A DNA stretch of 64,000 nucleotides from Spirogloea muscicola (lineage: Eukaryota; Streptophyta; Zygnematophyceae; Spirogloeales; Spirogloeaceae), in contig WELB01000134.1 of NCBI GenBank assembly GCA_009602725.1, positions 8,287 to 72,286 on the forward strand, in the 5' to 3' direction. Each line of letters opens with the position of its first letter. The stretch's first letter is position 1. Shown here one piece after another: positions 1 through 16,981 of the stretch. A program made the translations under genes and the position numbers. Under the pieces are notes generated by a model. The model was not told the origin of the DNA. It ran no database searches and was given only the letters and a program-made list of their open reading frames with translations.

Positions 1-1333
1 GTGCGGGCCAGCGCCGGCAGCGAGTCCAAGGAGGAGAAGGTGAGCGGCCAGCCATGCCCGCCGCCGCCACCGCCGCCGCCGCCCCCGCCGCCGCCGCCGC
101 CGCCGCCGCCTTCCGGCAGCGCTTCTGTAGACGGTGGCTCGGAGGGCTGCTGGCTAGGCACAGCCTGGCCTTCTCCTTTTGCGCATTGGTCTCGCCGAGG
201 CCGATAGCTGGCCTTAACTGTCCCTGATGTCCTTTGAGTCAGTGTGTCGAGTCAATATAACGAGTCAATATTTAAATCTTGATATGCAAGTGTTGAGGAG
301 ATATACAGGTTTTGAGGAGTCAATACGTTGAGTTTGCATGTCGAGTCAATAGAATGAGTAAACATTTTTATCTTGATATGCAAGTGTGGATTTAAACCTC
401 GAAACTCACTCCCTGCTCCTTCAGTCTTGAGCCTTGACCCTGGGCTACATTGGCCGGTCGCAGGTGCCCTTTGGATACACACGCAAGGATGTGATCCTCG
501 TGGGCGTTGGCGTGCTCGTTGCCGGCGTGGCGCTCAAATACGGCCTTGAGGTACGCAAACCACTTCCTGTGCAGCAGCCGTTATAATTGCTAACGCCCCA
601 TCGTCAGAAGTCAAGGCCGTAGAGGCGGCCAGTGTCACCATGAGTGGCTCACTGCCGCTACTCCCGCCACCTTCCCCGACCTTTGCAGCTGGCAGGCCTA
701 GATTCCCTGCGAGCGGGCAACGTGGTGCAGCTGCTGCTGGTGTTGTGCCTCATGCTTGGCTACACAGCGACATACGTCTTCCGTGTCGGCAACAAGGAGA
801 TGACATATGTCAAGCAGCTGAAGGACTACGAGGACAAGGTCATGCAGGTGTGTTGATGCCGCTGCCGCCGCTGCCCCTGCTGCTGCCACTGCTGCCGCAT
901 CCTCAGCCAGCTGTGCATGCATGGAGGCAGCCAACGAGGAAGCGTCACGTTGGCACTACCAACTCAGAAGCTAATGAGCTCATCATCAGAGTCGCTTAGG
1001 TCCACAGCTGAAGAGGTTACCAAGAAGCTTCCAGATTTGGTCTAAGCATATGTGTCAGGTTGCAAGCAGCAGGCACCCCTCAAGTGGTCATCACCTGCGT
1101 ACAGACTGTGATTCTTCGATTTCTCCTTGAGCTGCTGGTGCAGCGACTGCACTGCTCTGTGGTTGCCTGGACCTGTGCCTTTGACAGCCTCCTTACCATT
1201 TGTGGCACTTGCTGCCTGTGGGTGCGGTGGTGTTGAGCAGAAGCGATTGGAGGAGCTGCCAGAGGCGGAGCTTGAGGCCATGCTGGCGGAAATTGAGGAA
1301 GAAAAGCAGCGGCTCCGCGAAAAGCGAAAGTAG
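1..1333 (+). CDS. DUF3007 family plastid protein (5' partial)
   Basis: Four exons: 1-39, 464-550, 689-847 and 1241-1333 (stop TAG at 1331-1333), all joined in phase 0 at GT-AG introns. The product runs from a VPFGYTRKDVILVGVGV start through two hydrophobic segments (around VILVGVGVLVAGVALKYGL and VQLLLVLCLMLGYTATYVF), then a conserved NKEMTYVKQLKDYEDKVMQ block, and ends in a charged helix starting KRLEELPEAELEAMLAEIEE. This order of two membrane spans, a QLKDYEDKVMQKRLEEL block and an acidic helix is that of the DUF3007 family of cyanobacteria and plastids. The function of that family is not established here. The first exon reaches the window edge, so the transit peptide is missing. Family assignment is strong. 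Confidence 0.85.
57..112 (+). repeat. (CCG)n microsatellite in intron 1 of the DUF3007 gene
   Basis: Nearly uninterrupted CCG/CCGCC triplets follow the 5' splice site of exon 1. They translate to a proline run in one frame, but they lie in the intron. Confidence 0.8.
246..387 (+). repeat. Pair of 48-bp direct repeats in intron 1
   Basis: Positions 246-293 and 340-387 are near-identical. Both begin GTCGAGTCAATA and end CTTGATATGCAAGTGT, with a few substitutions between. They lie in the AT-rich part of the DUF3007 intron 1 and have no coding meaning. A local tandem-type duplication is the simplest reading. Confidence 0.75.
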
Positions 1334-2149
1334 CCATAGCCGCTGCAGCCATCGCAGCATCTAGGATCTTGCCTTGCTGGCCAGCTTCACTGCCACAGTG
1401 ACATTGGCCCTTTCCCTGCTAAGTCGTGCCTGCGGCATGCATGGCACAGATCCAACAACTCCAATTCATATTCTCATCATGTAATCTATGCCAACTAGAA
1501 ACTCACAATCAGTGCTCGAAATGCTGACAAGATCTGCCGCTAGGCGTGCAGTCTATGCAGAGCGTGCCAGACCGCAATGAGCTCGGTCTCCCCAATCTTG
1601 CATGCTCCACTGGGCCCTCGAGATCTTGCCAGTGGCTCCTTAAGGAGTGCTGCAAGTTATGCGAGGCTACTTGCCTAAGTTAGCTGGACTTGTCGGCGGA
1701 CTCCATGTGTCAGCACTCATGCATGTTATCGTTCCTAGATCTGGACAACGGTGTCCAGCGAACTTACCCCGAACCACCCAAAACGGCCCCCCGACTGTCG
1801 ACCCACGTTCCAAAACCTTCACAACCAGATCCTGACTTGCGCTCATGTGCTCCCATGTATTCCGGCTGCATGGGATGGCCGTAAGGAACCAGGCTCTGTG
1901 TAACTAGCCAGAGGCCTCAGGCAGCAGGTTCTGGGCTCGCTGAGGTGGGAAGGGGTGCTTTCTGCTGATGCCGGGATTGGCCCGAGGCTGGAGACCTACT
2001 GTATGAAGAGCCTCTGCTCTCGGTATGTCTTTTGCAAAGCTTTGCTCGTGAAGCCCAGTCTTACATCACAATACAATGTCTTGTTCCTTGGACGATCAAA
2101 GAGTTCGGGTCTTCTCAAGCTGCACCACGTCTGCTGGGGACTGCAATCC

Positions 2150-2315
2150 GACGGGTAGTCTTCACGACTTGCGGCTGTTAAGTAGAGGTTACCGAGTGGT
2201 TATCCTACATGGTACTTGCGTATGTACTTCAGCCCTTTTCGTCCCCTTCGGACCTTGTTAAGTTTCTGGGCTGGCTTTTCACAGCCCAGAGGTGCCCATT
2301 GTAAGAGCTGTTTCT
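2150..2315 (+). mobile_element. Degenerate LINE 3' end with hairpin tail
   Basis: A worn copy of the peptide tail found elsewhere in the window (DLRLLSRGY, about 2168-2194, its stop codon mutated to CGA). It is followed about 75 bases later by the conserved tail: GGGCTG...CAGCCC at 2268-2287, then a short CTNNAG-type stem ending in AGAGCTGTTTC. It sits between the DUF3007 and YchJ-like genes. Order and spacing match the better copies at 9838-10104 and 11190-11366. This is a 5'-truncated non-LTR retrotransposon fragment. Confidence 0.65.
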
Positions 2316-2828
2316 GTCTAAGAACACCACAAGCGTGACAAGCTTGCTGCGTGATGACCTGAATCTGATCCCATCAGCAGCCTTGCTGTTCGTCTCAATG
2401 TGCATCTTTCAGAAATTGGAAGATGTGTTGAGTGGTTGAGTAGTGGCCTAAGGACACAGGCAAGCACACTGACAGATGTACATCACCTGCTGCTAAGCTG
2501 ACCTGCTCAGAAACCACGAGTCAGCACGCAGAGGTCGCTCACAGTCAGGCGCTTGGAACCTGGAAGTCGAGACTTGGCAGCGAAGCACGGCTGTGGAGCG
2601 CCGAGCTTTCGGCCACTGGTCGCTGCGCCGTCTCTCGAGGTTGTCGGAGCTTTTCCCTGCTCTCGGTCTAGTGGGCGCCCGATGGTGGCGCCGGCATTGG
2701 CGGCGGTGCCCACAGTGTGGCCAGTGCGGCAATGGGATCCAGCTGCCGGCGCGGCAGTGGAATTCCGTCGAAGGCTGGGAGGTGACGGCTGCTTCAGCAC
2801 CCAAGTGCTACGGAAGCTCCATCGTTGC

Positions 2829-4648
2829 ATGGCTGGCGCGATGTCGCTACCTGCTGTGCCACTGCGGCAGCCCCAGCAGCGCCCACATTGCAAAACTACG
2901 ACTATTGCTGCCGCTGCCAAGGGCAAGGGCTTCGGCGAGCTCCTGCGCCAGCGCAGAAGGGCGGATGACGGCGGCGTCGGTGTCGGCGAGGGGGTCACTG
3001 GCGAGGCCGTGGCAACGGCGGCGGCAGCCGAGGGCGAGGCGGGCAGCCGGCCCTGTCCCTGTGGCGGCGGCGCTGAGAGGCTGCCGTATGACCAATGCTG
3101 CCGGCGCTTCCACGGCGGCGCCGTCGAGCCGGACGCCCTTACCCTCATGAGTGAGAGCTGCCAGCTGCATGCACGTCGACTACTATAATACCTCCAAGTC
3201 TACACATGCTAAAATGAGGGACTTTGACATGTGCTTCGGCTGAGTCTGAGTCTCATTGGCTTACGCATGGCAGATATATCAGGTAGAGAAGCCATATTGG
3301 ATAATAAGGAACATTGAGGAGGATCTGTTAGGTCTATGATTTGTCGCTTAGACCAGAGTGTTAAGAACACCTACAAGAGACGCCCTGCAACTATGGAGAG
3401 TACAGAAGTCAGTCCCCATTGCTCGTCATTGCCAATCTGCAACCAGCAGCCTCAAGGGTCACTACAGAATTGGATTGTGCAGCTGATTGCAGCTCGTGGC
3501 AAACGGTAACTGCATGAGTTGCCATTACTATATCCGGCCAGCTGTCATGCAAACCTTGTGTAGAGGGCGTAGTCTCTGACTTCAGCCCCGTGCTGCTGTG
3601 GACTGACTGTGGTCATGGACCCTGACGAGCTCTCGGGGCTGCTGGCGCCGCCGCTGGCGGCGGCGGCAGAGGCAAGGTACTCGGCATATGCCAAGGGCGT
3701 TGTGCCGTACATTGTGCGCACAACGCACCTCGACAACCCCGATGTTGCAGGTTTGCCATCAGCCTTCGATCACAACTTCTGGCTTCCCTTATGTCAGATA
3801 CCCCTTCCTTCTGGTACCGCCACTACCAGTGGGCAGACCAGAGGGCGAGCTGAGATGAGCTTCCGCAGTACCTGTGCTCGCACAAACATGCATCTCCTGG
3901 TAATGTGAATGTTGCCGTCCCATGGTGCTTAAGCCGGCAACCCTTAGTGCAGAGCGTGGTGGGAGCCTGGCGGCAGATGCTGAGACAACATGCAAGCAAC
4001 TGGTCTTCAAGCGCCTTGAGTTTCGAGACCATACTCTGACGCCCACAAGCGCGGACGAGGTCGTCCCCTGCCTCACTGCCTGTAGCTTGCTGCCCTCTTT
4101 GTGCCATTCAGCGCAAAAATTGTACTGGCTGCGCTGTCATTGTTGTCAAGTAACATTCTCTAGGTTGCTATTGCTGTAGCTTCCAAGTAATCTTGCTCCG
4201 TTGTGGAATCCTTGCTTGCCAGTCACGCCCATTTGAGGTCCTCCAGTGTCGAGCATGGCTGCTGTATCCAGTCAACAGTCAGCCACCTGGATGTCATTGG
4301 GCTCTGCCTGCCGCCTTGAGTGTCTTTTACTCATTAATTAATTGATTGTCAACATCACGCATCTGGTCATAGAGCAGTGTGCTTCTTTCACGCAGCTCCG
4401 TGTAGCCCCTCCTGCAGGACTATGTATCCTTCCGAGTGACCTACTCCATGGCCAAAGCTGGGAACCGAGGCGAGGACAAAGTTCTGATAGAAACAAGCAG
4501 ATTCTTGAGAAGCGAAGGTCGGTGGCTATACCGGGAGAAGCTCACAACAGATATCACCTCCGATAAGGGGTGGGAGAATGCCATTTGGATGCAGGATGAG
4601 CGCGCCCCCCGCAAGCAGGCAAGGACGTACAACACAAAAAAAAAATGA
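2829..4648 (+). CDS. YchJ/SEC-C zinc-binding domain protein
   Basis: Four exons: 2829-3150, 3670-3750, 3953-4059 and 4418-4648, with phases that fit exactly (741 nt, 246 aa). The SEC-C type motif is CPCGGG...LPYDQCCRRFHGG in exon 1. The exon 1/2 junction rebuilds EPDALTLM-K-ARYSAYAKG, the hallmark LMxxRYSAY of the YchJ (UPF0225) family. Exon 3 supplies GGSLAADAETTCKQLVFKRL, and exon 4 DYVSFRVTY and ETSRFLRSEGRWLY, which match the NTF2-like second half of the family. Biochemical function is unknown; the Cys cluster probably binds zinc. The chosen ATG gives an Ala/Pro/Arg-rich leader compatible with an organelle transit peptide, but the same frame stays open to an ATG at 2553, so the start is uncertain. 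The last residues after GRWLY are not conserved, and a further 3' intron cannot be excluded. Confidence 0.82.
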
Positions 4649-5392
4649 TTGTTGTTTGCTAGGCTTTTGTTGCAAGTAAAACTCCTTGTTGATGGCGAAG
4701 GACTCTTCCAGTAGGGGGCGATGGCTGTGGTTGCAATTGTGTAAATAAATAAATGGACTTCAGAATCGTTGTAAGAGGCTGCCCTGAACATCTCAGACGG
4801 TTGGGCTCTCACAAGACAAGGCATGTGGACCAGCTGCCCTAAGCATCAAGGAGCCAGTCCAACTCTTTCTCTTTTTGCTGCCAACACAGCTGTTTGGCCA
4901 TTCGCATCAACCTGAGTAGGCTAGCAAAGCTGACAACACATACACTTAATGACCTTATGAGCTTAGTTGGGTTAAAATTAACCATGTGTCATATTTACCA
5001 GCTGTTGTGGGGGTCCTTGGCAGACTTGCATGGGCTTGGCAACAGCCATCAGTCAGGCTACCTTACAAGCATTTCAGCAGGCTTGAGAGATCAGGCTCTG
5101 TCTAGTCTATGGCATGCATAATGCCTGTCGCAGGAATCCACTTGGATATCTATTGGAGCATAAGTATGGTGTGGTGTGCAGGTCCAGTGACATGCCAAAG
5201 TCATAGCTGAGTTTCATGCTTGAATAAGCACAGCTCAGGAACCTAGTCTCGAAATGCCTCAACCTTAAACGAACAACACCCAGTCCCTTAAGCAGATCGA
5301 CCAAATTTCCCGTGTACTTTCAGTACATTGGTAATTTGTCGGCAGTAATTTTGTCGGCCAGGTCAAGCTTTACCGTCGTGATGCTCATGAAC
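4649..5392. other. Convergent intergenic region, nothing recognised
   Basis: The 3' flanks of the YchJ-like gene (+) and the first OPR gene (-) meet here. I see only AT-rich unique sequence; the short ORFs have no recognisable content. Confidence 0.6.
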
Positions 5393-8005
<2,613 letters not shown>

Positions 8006-8379
8006 GGCTGCTGCAGTCTCTTCAGTTTGCTACGAAGTGCGGAAGCAAAGTGTAGGAATGGCCTGTGCAGGCAAATGGCACCATATCAGCATACATGGAA
8101 GCTTGCAAAGAGCAGCAGTGTCCGTGATTCACAGAGCATGTCACGCAGAACCAGACTCTTTTTGCTCTTGCATCGGCCTTGCAAGATGTTTGCCGGATGT
8201 CAGCCGCTCCGTCAGCTCGAGCTCGCGGCGAAAGACTTCGCGCGCGTTGAAAGGACAATGGACTGCGACGGCTTTGCCTTCGGCGGGCTCTGGGAGATAC
8301 GATGGCGCGCCGGGCCAGCCATGAGCTCAAGTCGACTGTCCTGACTCACACATCTCTTCACTAAGTCAACAAACGAGTA

Positions 8380-8600
8380 GTGCAGCGGCACCCGCGGCAG
8401 CCCACCTGCTGTCGCCAGTGCGTGCTCTGGCAGCGCGCCAGGCCGCTGGCGGCGGCGCAGCTGCGCGCTCTCGCAGGCGCCGCCGCCGCCGCCGCCGCTC
8501 GCGGCGCGCGTCCGGCACGGCAGGGAAGGACGCGGCGGCTGATGGACGATCCGAGGAAAGTGAGTCTCCCTAGTAGACTAATGAAATGAATAAAAATTGG
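8380..8600. other. GC-rich stretch upstream of OPR copy A, unassigned
   Basis: A GC-rich Ala/Arg-coding stretch just 5' of copy A. It has the composition of first exons in this genome, but I found no ATG plus donor on the minus strand that would splice into copy A. It could be promoter or 5' UTR. Function not assigned. Confidence 0.3.
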
Positions 8601-8619
8601 ACTGGATGTATTTTTTCAA

Positions 8620-9240
8620 AAAAAAATAGATGAAAGCGGCTGCTGGCAATTGAGGAGCGGCTGTAAAAGCTCCGATGACGTGAAAGACCAGCCCACCCAA
8701 GTAGGAACAGAAGATCTGAAGGAGCCGGAATGGAGCAGCTCTTCCAAACTCAAAGTTAAGGCGATGGCTGTGAGAGGCCAGTCCCAAAGAAACAGCTCTT
8801 ACAGTGTAAGGCAATGGCTGTGAGAGGCCAGCCCAAAAAGAAGTTAGCAGCTTATGAAAGAAGAAGAAGAAGTGGCTCTCCCAATAGGGGCAAGGGCTGT
8901 GAGAAGCCAGCCCGAAAAGAATTGACAAGGTTCGAAGGGGCCAAACTACGAGCTAAGCAGCGACTGCGGGGCCTGAAGAGGCTATGGCAGAAGGGGGGAG
9001 GATGGACCACTCAGTACTTACGAGTAAGGAGCCTCACATCCGACAGACTAGCTACCGGAAATCTATCCCCCTGACGAAAGCCGGAGGCCGCAGCAAGAGC
9101 ACGGCCAGCACGCAGATGCAAGGCGTGGGCCATGGACCGCTGGAGGGAGACGGACAAGCGCATACGAGCCCTTATGAAAGGGCACGGAAAGGATGAGTGA
9201 ACGGAAGGTTGAAAACTCAACAGGTGCAAAGGTAGGCTCC
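8620..9240 (-). mobile_element. LINE 3'-end fragment with multiple hairpin tails
   Basis: On the minus strand, 9175-9011 encodes the conserved C-terminal peptide (MRLSVSLQRSMAHALHLRAG ... SDVRLLTRKY, stop). About 85 bases downstream comes the structured tail GGGCTGG...CAGCC followed by a TGGGAGAGCC stem, and then at least two further tail units near 8840-8765 and 8700-8640. The RLSVSLQRSMA motif resembles the end of the C-terminal nuclease-bearing ORF of some algal and protist non-LTR retrotransposons. Only the 3' few hundred bases are present. Confidence 0.7.
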
Positions 9241-9267
9241 TCTTGGAGTAGGACAGAATGGATTGAA

Positions 9268-9680
9268 AGGAAGCGGCTGCTGATATTAGAAGAGCGGCTG
9301 TGAAAGCCAGCCAGATGCATACAGGTGTTCATGACGGAGCCACAGGCTAGACAGCCAGGGCGCTCTTAGTAACCCCGTGTCAGCAGTAGGAAGTCAGATG
9401 AGCTGAGGGGAGGAAGAGCAACCCCGCTGCGCAAGCCAGAGGCTGCTGCAAGGGCACGACCAGCGCGGCGATGCAAAGCAAGCGCTTGGGAACGCTGTAG
9501 CGACATAGACAAACGCATACGGTAGCAGGACACAAGACGCAAAGGCACCGAGCCACCGGGAAGGGCTGCACCCCGCCGGGTGGTCCTTGTACTTGTGCAA
9601 GGAGGAAGAGAAGGGGCGCGGCGCATGAATGGAGAGGGGTGGCCTATTGAAGCCAATACGTGTTCAGCCAATACATGTTC
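9268..9680 (-). mobile_element. LINE 3'-end fragment (peptide tail + hairpin)
   Basis: Minus-strand ORF end at 9366 with MRLSMSLQRSQALALHRRAG and a final SSDFLLLTRGY, followed by the tail variant CTGGCTTTCACAGCCGC near 9320-9290. The 9268-9400 part is repeated at 10396-10530 in the same orientation, showing two copies with the same 3' tail subtype. Confidence 0.7.
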
Positions 9681-9837
9681 AGGCTAGAGCAAAAAGTGGA
9701 GGGGAAGAAGGAGAGAGGTGGAGGGACCCTTTCTTGCACCTTTCCTTCCTTCACTTACCCATTCTAGCCGCGTGCGTAGCTGTATGAGGAAGCTGAATGA
9801 GAGCTGGCGCTTTCTGCTCCCCCGGGCGAACCTTTCC

Positions 9838-10200
9838 TACCGTATGCGCTTGGCCGTCTCGCTGCAGCGGTCTATGGCCTGCACGCTGCACATGCGTGCC
9901 AGCAGAGCCCTCGCTGCTGCCTCTGGCTCTGGCCAGGGGACCCGCTTCCAGGAGCCTAGCTTCTCTGACCTGAGGCTGCTTAGCAGGGATTACTGAGTGC
10001 TTCTTAGCTGCCTTTTTTTAATAGCGCTTCCCCTGGCCCCCTTCTCGTACTTTGTTCTTCTTTTTGGGCTGGCTTTTCCAGCCCCTATCCTTAATGGGCA
10101 AGCCCTTTCTTCCTTTCCTAGCATGTTCTGACCATCACAGCCATCCCTTTGGGCTGGCCTCTCTCGCAGCCGTTGCCTTACACTGGAAGTGCTGTTTCTC
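9838..10200 (+). mobile_element. LINE 3'-end fragment with two hairpin tails
   Basis: Plus-strand peptide MRLAVSLQRSMACTLHMRAS ... SFSDLRLLSRDY with stop TGA at 9994-9996. At 10065-10104 the tail shows a perfect stem GGGCTGG-CTTTT-CCAGCCC, then CTT-AATGGGC-AAG. A second tail unit lies at 10151-10199 (GGGCTGG...GCAGCC, CTT...AAG). This is the clearest copy of element order: ORF end, about 70-base spacer, hairpin 1, hairpin 2. Confidence 0.75.
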
Positions 10201-10395
10201 CCTCTTTCTCCGAAGCCATCGCCCCCTTCAAAAGAGCTTATTCCTTTGAGCTTCTCATCTCGCTTCGCTTTGTGTGAAGCCCCGTGCTCTAGAAAAAAAC
10301 ATCGCCTGACCAGTGTACTACCTGACCAATGTACTGACTCGGCTTGGCCTCCACTTCATTTCACATGCACTGCGTCTTAACTCTTTATTGAAAAG

Positions 10396-10535
10396 GCGGC
10401 TGCTCGTATCACAAGAGCAGCTGTGAAAGCCAGCCATGTGCATACAGACGGGTGTCCATGACTATATTAGCGGAGCAAACAGGCTAGGCAGACACGGCGC
10501 TCTTAGTACCCCCGTGTCAGCAGTAATCAACAGCT
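10396..10535 (-). mobile_element. Short LINE 3' remnant
   Basis: The minus strand reads LLTRGY then stop TAA, followed by the same tail subtype as 9268-9400 (CTGGCTTTCACAGCTGC). Only the last few codons of the ORF remain, so this is a severely 5'-truncated copy. Confidence 0.65.
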
Positions 10536-10692
10536 CTTCCATTGAAAGGCAGGGGCTGTAGATGGATAGCCAGGCCCAGAAGATTGGACAAGGTCCTAAG
10601 TAGGAGAGTAGGAGAGCCACTTCTCTAAGTAGGAAGTCAGATGAGCTGGGGGGGGGGGGAGGTGGAGAGCGGGAGGCCAAGTGGCAGCTGGC

Positions 10693-10885
10693 GCCACGTG
10701 GTGCGGCAGGAATCGCGCTCAGTCCATCTGCTGGCGGATCGCGCCCACGTGGGTGCCTCTGTGGCAAGTGGGAGGGCGGCCATGACGTCAGGCATTTTGC
10801 GTCAGAGTCAACGGCTTGCCTAACCAATGACGTCACGCTTTCTGACGTGGACGCCTCGGGCATGTGGGGGGCGGCGGTGACGTCA
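10693..10885. promoter_or_regulatory. Cluster of G-box and CRE palindromes
   Basis: Within about 190 bp there are two CACGTG cores (GCGCCACGTGG near 10691-10701 and CCCACGTGGG at 10744-10753), three perfect TGACGTCA palindromes (10783-10790, 10828-10835, 10878-10885) and a half site TGACGTGG at 10843. In plants CACGTG and TGACGTCA are binding sites for bZIP and bHLH factors. The cluster lies between the two OPR genes, about 2.7 kb upstream of copy A, inside repeat-rich DNA. It could be a regulatory module or part of a transposable element promoter. The motifs are seen directly; the role is inference. Confidence 0.4.
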
Positions 10886-11189
10886 GGCGCCAAATCCAAC
10901 GCCCAGCCTGACCCCTGATGTCACGCTTTTTCCCACGATCAATTAAGGTCAAGGCTTGGCCTTAATTCCTACAGTCAGGCGATCAGCAGGGTTAGTAGAG
11001 TTAAGGCCTGGTTTAACCCGGGACTGACTGCAGAACGTCTTGCTTGCACCCAGGACCCAACAACAAGGTCGCCAGATTGTGGGCGCAATTTGACGCGCTG
11101 CAGGACGTTGCCAGAAACCCAGCCCTTCTGATCGTTACGCATCCGTCAGGGCTTTCGGCTTTTGACAGGGCGACAATGTCCGCCCTCTA

Positions 11190-11366
11190 ATTCTACTCCG
11201 ATCTGCGCTTGCTGACTAGAGGCTATTGAGCGTCTATTTGCAGGAGTATGTACAATACAAGTCACGTAGACTTGTATTGTGCTTTTCGCCCTTACGCCCT
11301 TTCGAAGCTTGTTCATGCATGGGCTGGCCTCTTACAGCCATTGCTTTACATTGGAAGAGCTGTTAA
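11190..11366 (+). mobile_element. LINE 3' remnant with hairpin tail
   Basis: YSDLRLLTRGY and stop TGA near 11226, then a spacer, then GGGCTGGCCTCTTACAGCC at 11321 and the CTTTACATTGGAAGAG second stem. Same order as the other copies; the upstream ORF is lost or too diverged to read. Confidence 0.65.
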
Positions 11367-12205
11367 TTCCATTTGGCAGGTGGCATGAAGCCGCCCACGC
11401 AGGGGATCGATGAGCGTCGAGCAATCAGTCCAGGCAGTCCGCTCTCATGCGGTATAGCGGCTTGACGTCGAGGGCGGAGGACATGTCCTGGTAAGATGGT
11501 ATGACCGAGCAACCTGTTCTACCTCTTGAACTCTGATTCGAAAGAGCACGATGTCCTGGCGAACAGTTGAGCATGGCGCTTAGCAGTGCTGTGTGCCATG
11601 TGGGATGTACATGAGGGAATTGGTGCTCGTCTCTAAGGGCTTCAGAAGAGGCACGACTTGCTGTTTTGCCCTCAGATGATCGGTTGACGGGCCTGCGTTT
11701 CAAGCTCTCTAAATTTCACAAGAAGCTACACAAAGTAATGTTGACTACACACAGAGCATACAGGCAGACCTGGTGCCCCCCCCAACAGTGCGCTCACGTG
11801 GACATGTGAGTTTGCAGGAGGGTACATTGACTGCCTTTGACTCGTCTGTCTTGTAACTTGCTCGATTTTTCAAAAGAATCTTTCGAAATAAGAGAAACTG
11901 TACACTTACTGCCTCCCAGCCTCATGGATTGAGGCCGCTTGGCAAATTCATGAAGTGGAGATTCTACTACCCCAACACTCACTCCAATATCTGGAGTTGC
12001 AAATTGATCAAGTGGAAAACCTTACACAAGCAAGCAAGAGAAGTGGAGGCTAGTCTATTCCTCAGAAGGGCTAAAACACAAGAGGCGATGAGGATGGCAT
12101 GAAGATTGGTCCTGCTAGTTGGGGCTGCGGCATATGAAGACAATCAACTTGGCTTCTTCTTCAGGATTCTGGCTGGTTCATTTAGCCACGCAAAAGGCTG
12201 AGATG
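11367..12205. other. Downstream flank of OPR copy B, nothing recognised
   Basis: Unique-looking sequence after the last copy B exon (minus strand). No ORF, RNA or repeat that I can support. Confidence 0.5.
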
Positions 12206-15144
<2,939 letters not shown>

Positions 15145-16981
15145 GGCCGTGGAGGCGGGGGCAAGGGGAATGGAAGGGAGGGGGCTTCCTGACTGTCGAG
15201 AAGTTGTCGGGGAAGGAAGGACCTAGACCCAGGCCCAGGCCCCGCTAGACGGGAAATGGACTGTGTACGAAATGATCAAGGAATAAGGAAAATACTCTTC
15301 CCATAGAGAGCGATGGCTGTGATGGCCAGCCCGGAAAGCCGGGTTACATGGAGCGAAGCCCGACGCTGAGGTTGCTAAGATGGAAAGCAACAAGGACGAA
15401 ACCTTATATAGAAAGGAAAGGTAGAGAATCATGAAGATTGAATAAGTTGAAGGAATGACGGAATAGCACTGCTGAGGGCGAAGGTTCTCCCCAGCAGGGC
15501 GCGGCCCCGCCGCGGCCCTGGAAACCGGGAGGTGCTTTCCCGGGGGGGCCAATCCCGTCGTCAAATGCAGTGCCGGTCGTAGCCCAGATGGTAGCACGTT
15601 CCAGGGAGGCTCTATTGGCGCTCTCATTTCCCGGGCCCCACGCCTGTCGGCGGCTTTTGTCCATCATGACGGGCCCGGATCCATGTGGGGCGGCTCCGCC
15701 AATGTGGTGGCAGCGTACCACCGCCGCTGACGCCAGCGGCGCTGAGCTGGCGGCTCAAGCGGCAGATGCAACGACCCAGTGACGCAGGCGCGCGTCAGCC
15801 CCGTCAAGTGGGGCCAGGTGGGCCGTGCGTGATGGTCAGCGTCGGCAGTTCGACTTCGACATCTTTTAGTCTATGGTTTCCTGTGAGCTTTCATACATCT
15901 GATTTGTGACGCACAATTGACCGACGGATTCGACGCATAATATGCTGCGGCACTTCTCTCGCTCTGGAGCTGCAGTCAAATAGGCTCGCTGTTCAGCACT
16001 AACGAATTATCGAGCATTTTGATACTCAGATGCAGATTTTGGCTCTAGTGTGTGACGCCATTTGTTGGTCCCATCCACATACTTATCCACAAATTTTCCG
16101 GTTGAGCAAACACAAGAATGACGGGATCTGCTACGAGCCACCACCCAAGATGGTTTACTTAAGACTTGGGGGGGAGTGCTGGTGTCGCAGCTCCCGCATC
16201 ATCAGCAGCAGAGATTATTATCGCTGATTGCATTTGGATATAAGCTTGAATGAGAACCAACCATGGCATTCCGTTCAGTCATCCAGATGGGCGGACGAGG
16301 AACAGATGTAGATCCTCACAGCACTCCGATGTTCTACAGAAACCTCCAGCACTAGTCTGGCCTCGCTTTCAAATTCACAGGGTAGACGAACATTTTGTTT
16401 CCCTTCTTTCTTTGTACCTACCTGCTTGCTGGGCCACCCCGAAGGCACGACCCTTGTATAGCGCCATGTCCACGCAAGCCCACCTATTTGCGCCATGAGC
16501 GCCTTTACATGCCGCTGCCTCCACCTCTTTCACTGCCGCAGGCGTGCGAGCGCCGGACTATCTGCTTAGCAGTAGTCAACAGCAGGGCCGCCTGTATACA
16601 GAGATCTGAGCACCTATTGACCAGTCTACACTGCGCCTTGAAATGCTAACCATCTGTGCTCGAAGCATAGTCGTGACGAGCCTCGCCACATACCACCCTC
16701 CTCCAATATACCTTTGGGTCAGCCCCCGTGCTTGTAAAAGATGTCATAACGACTTCTCAGAGGGGATGAGGCAACCTGAGCAAGGGGCCTGAACAATTTG
16801 CAGCGGGAGAGATGACAATCACTTCGACATGTGCTTAAGCCAAGGCTCTTGCAAGCAAGTTCGATGCTCTAGAAGGAGCAAGAGGAGGTTATCGGGTATG
16901 CAAAGAGCCTATGCGTAAAGACAAAGCCTTGAGAACGGCTTGTTCACATGCTGCATTGTCAACACCTGCACAGACCTCCTG
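15145..16981. other. Intergenic region with one isolated hairpin tail
   Basis: Between OPR copy B and AP1G. On the minus strand 15333-15288 is one LINE-type tail (GGGCTGGCCATCACAGCC, then CTCTCTATGGGAAGAG) without the peptide. The rest, including the GC-rich part at 15480-15800, shows no gene I can support. Confidence 0.5.

Noticed and set aside
2553-2828. Longer N-terminus of the YchJ-like protein from ATG 2553
   Set aside because: The frame is open, but the added 92 residues look like GC-rich leader or 5' UTR. The 2829 start is preferred, without proof.
15575-15660. A-box-like AGCCCAGATGGTAGCAC, possible tRNA or SINE head
   Set aside because: No matching B box or acceptor stem at the right distance.
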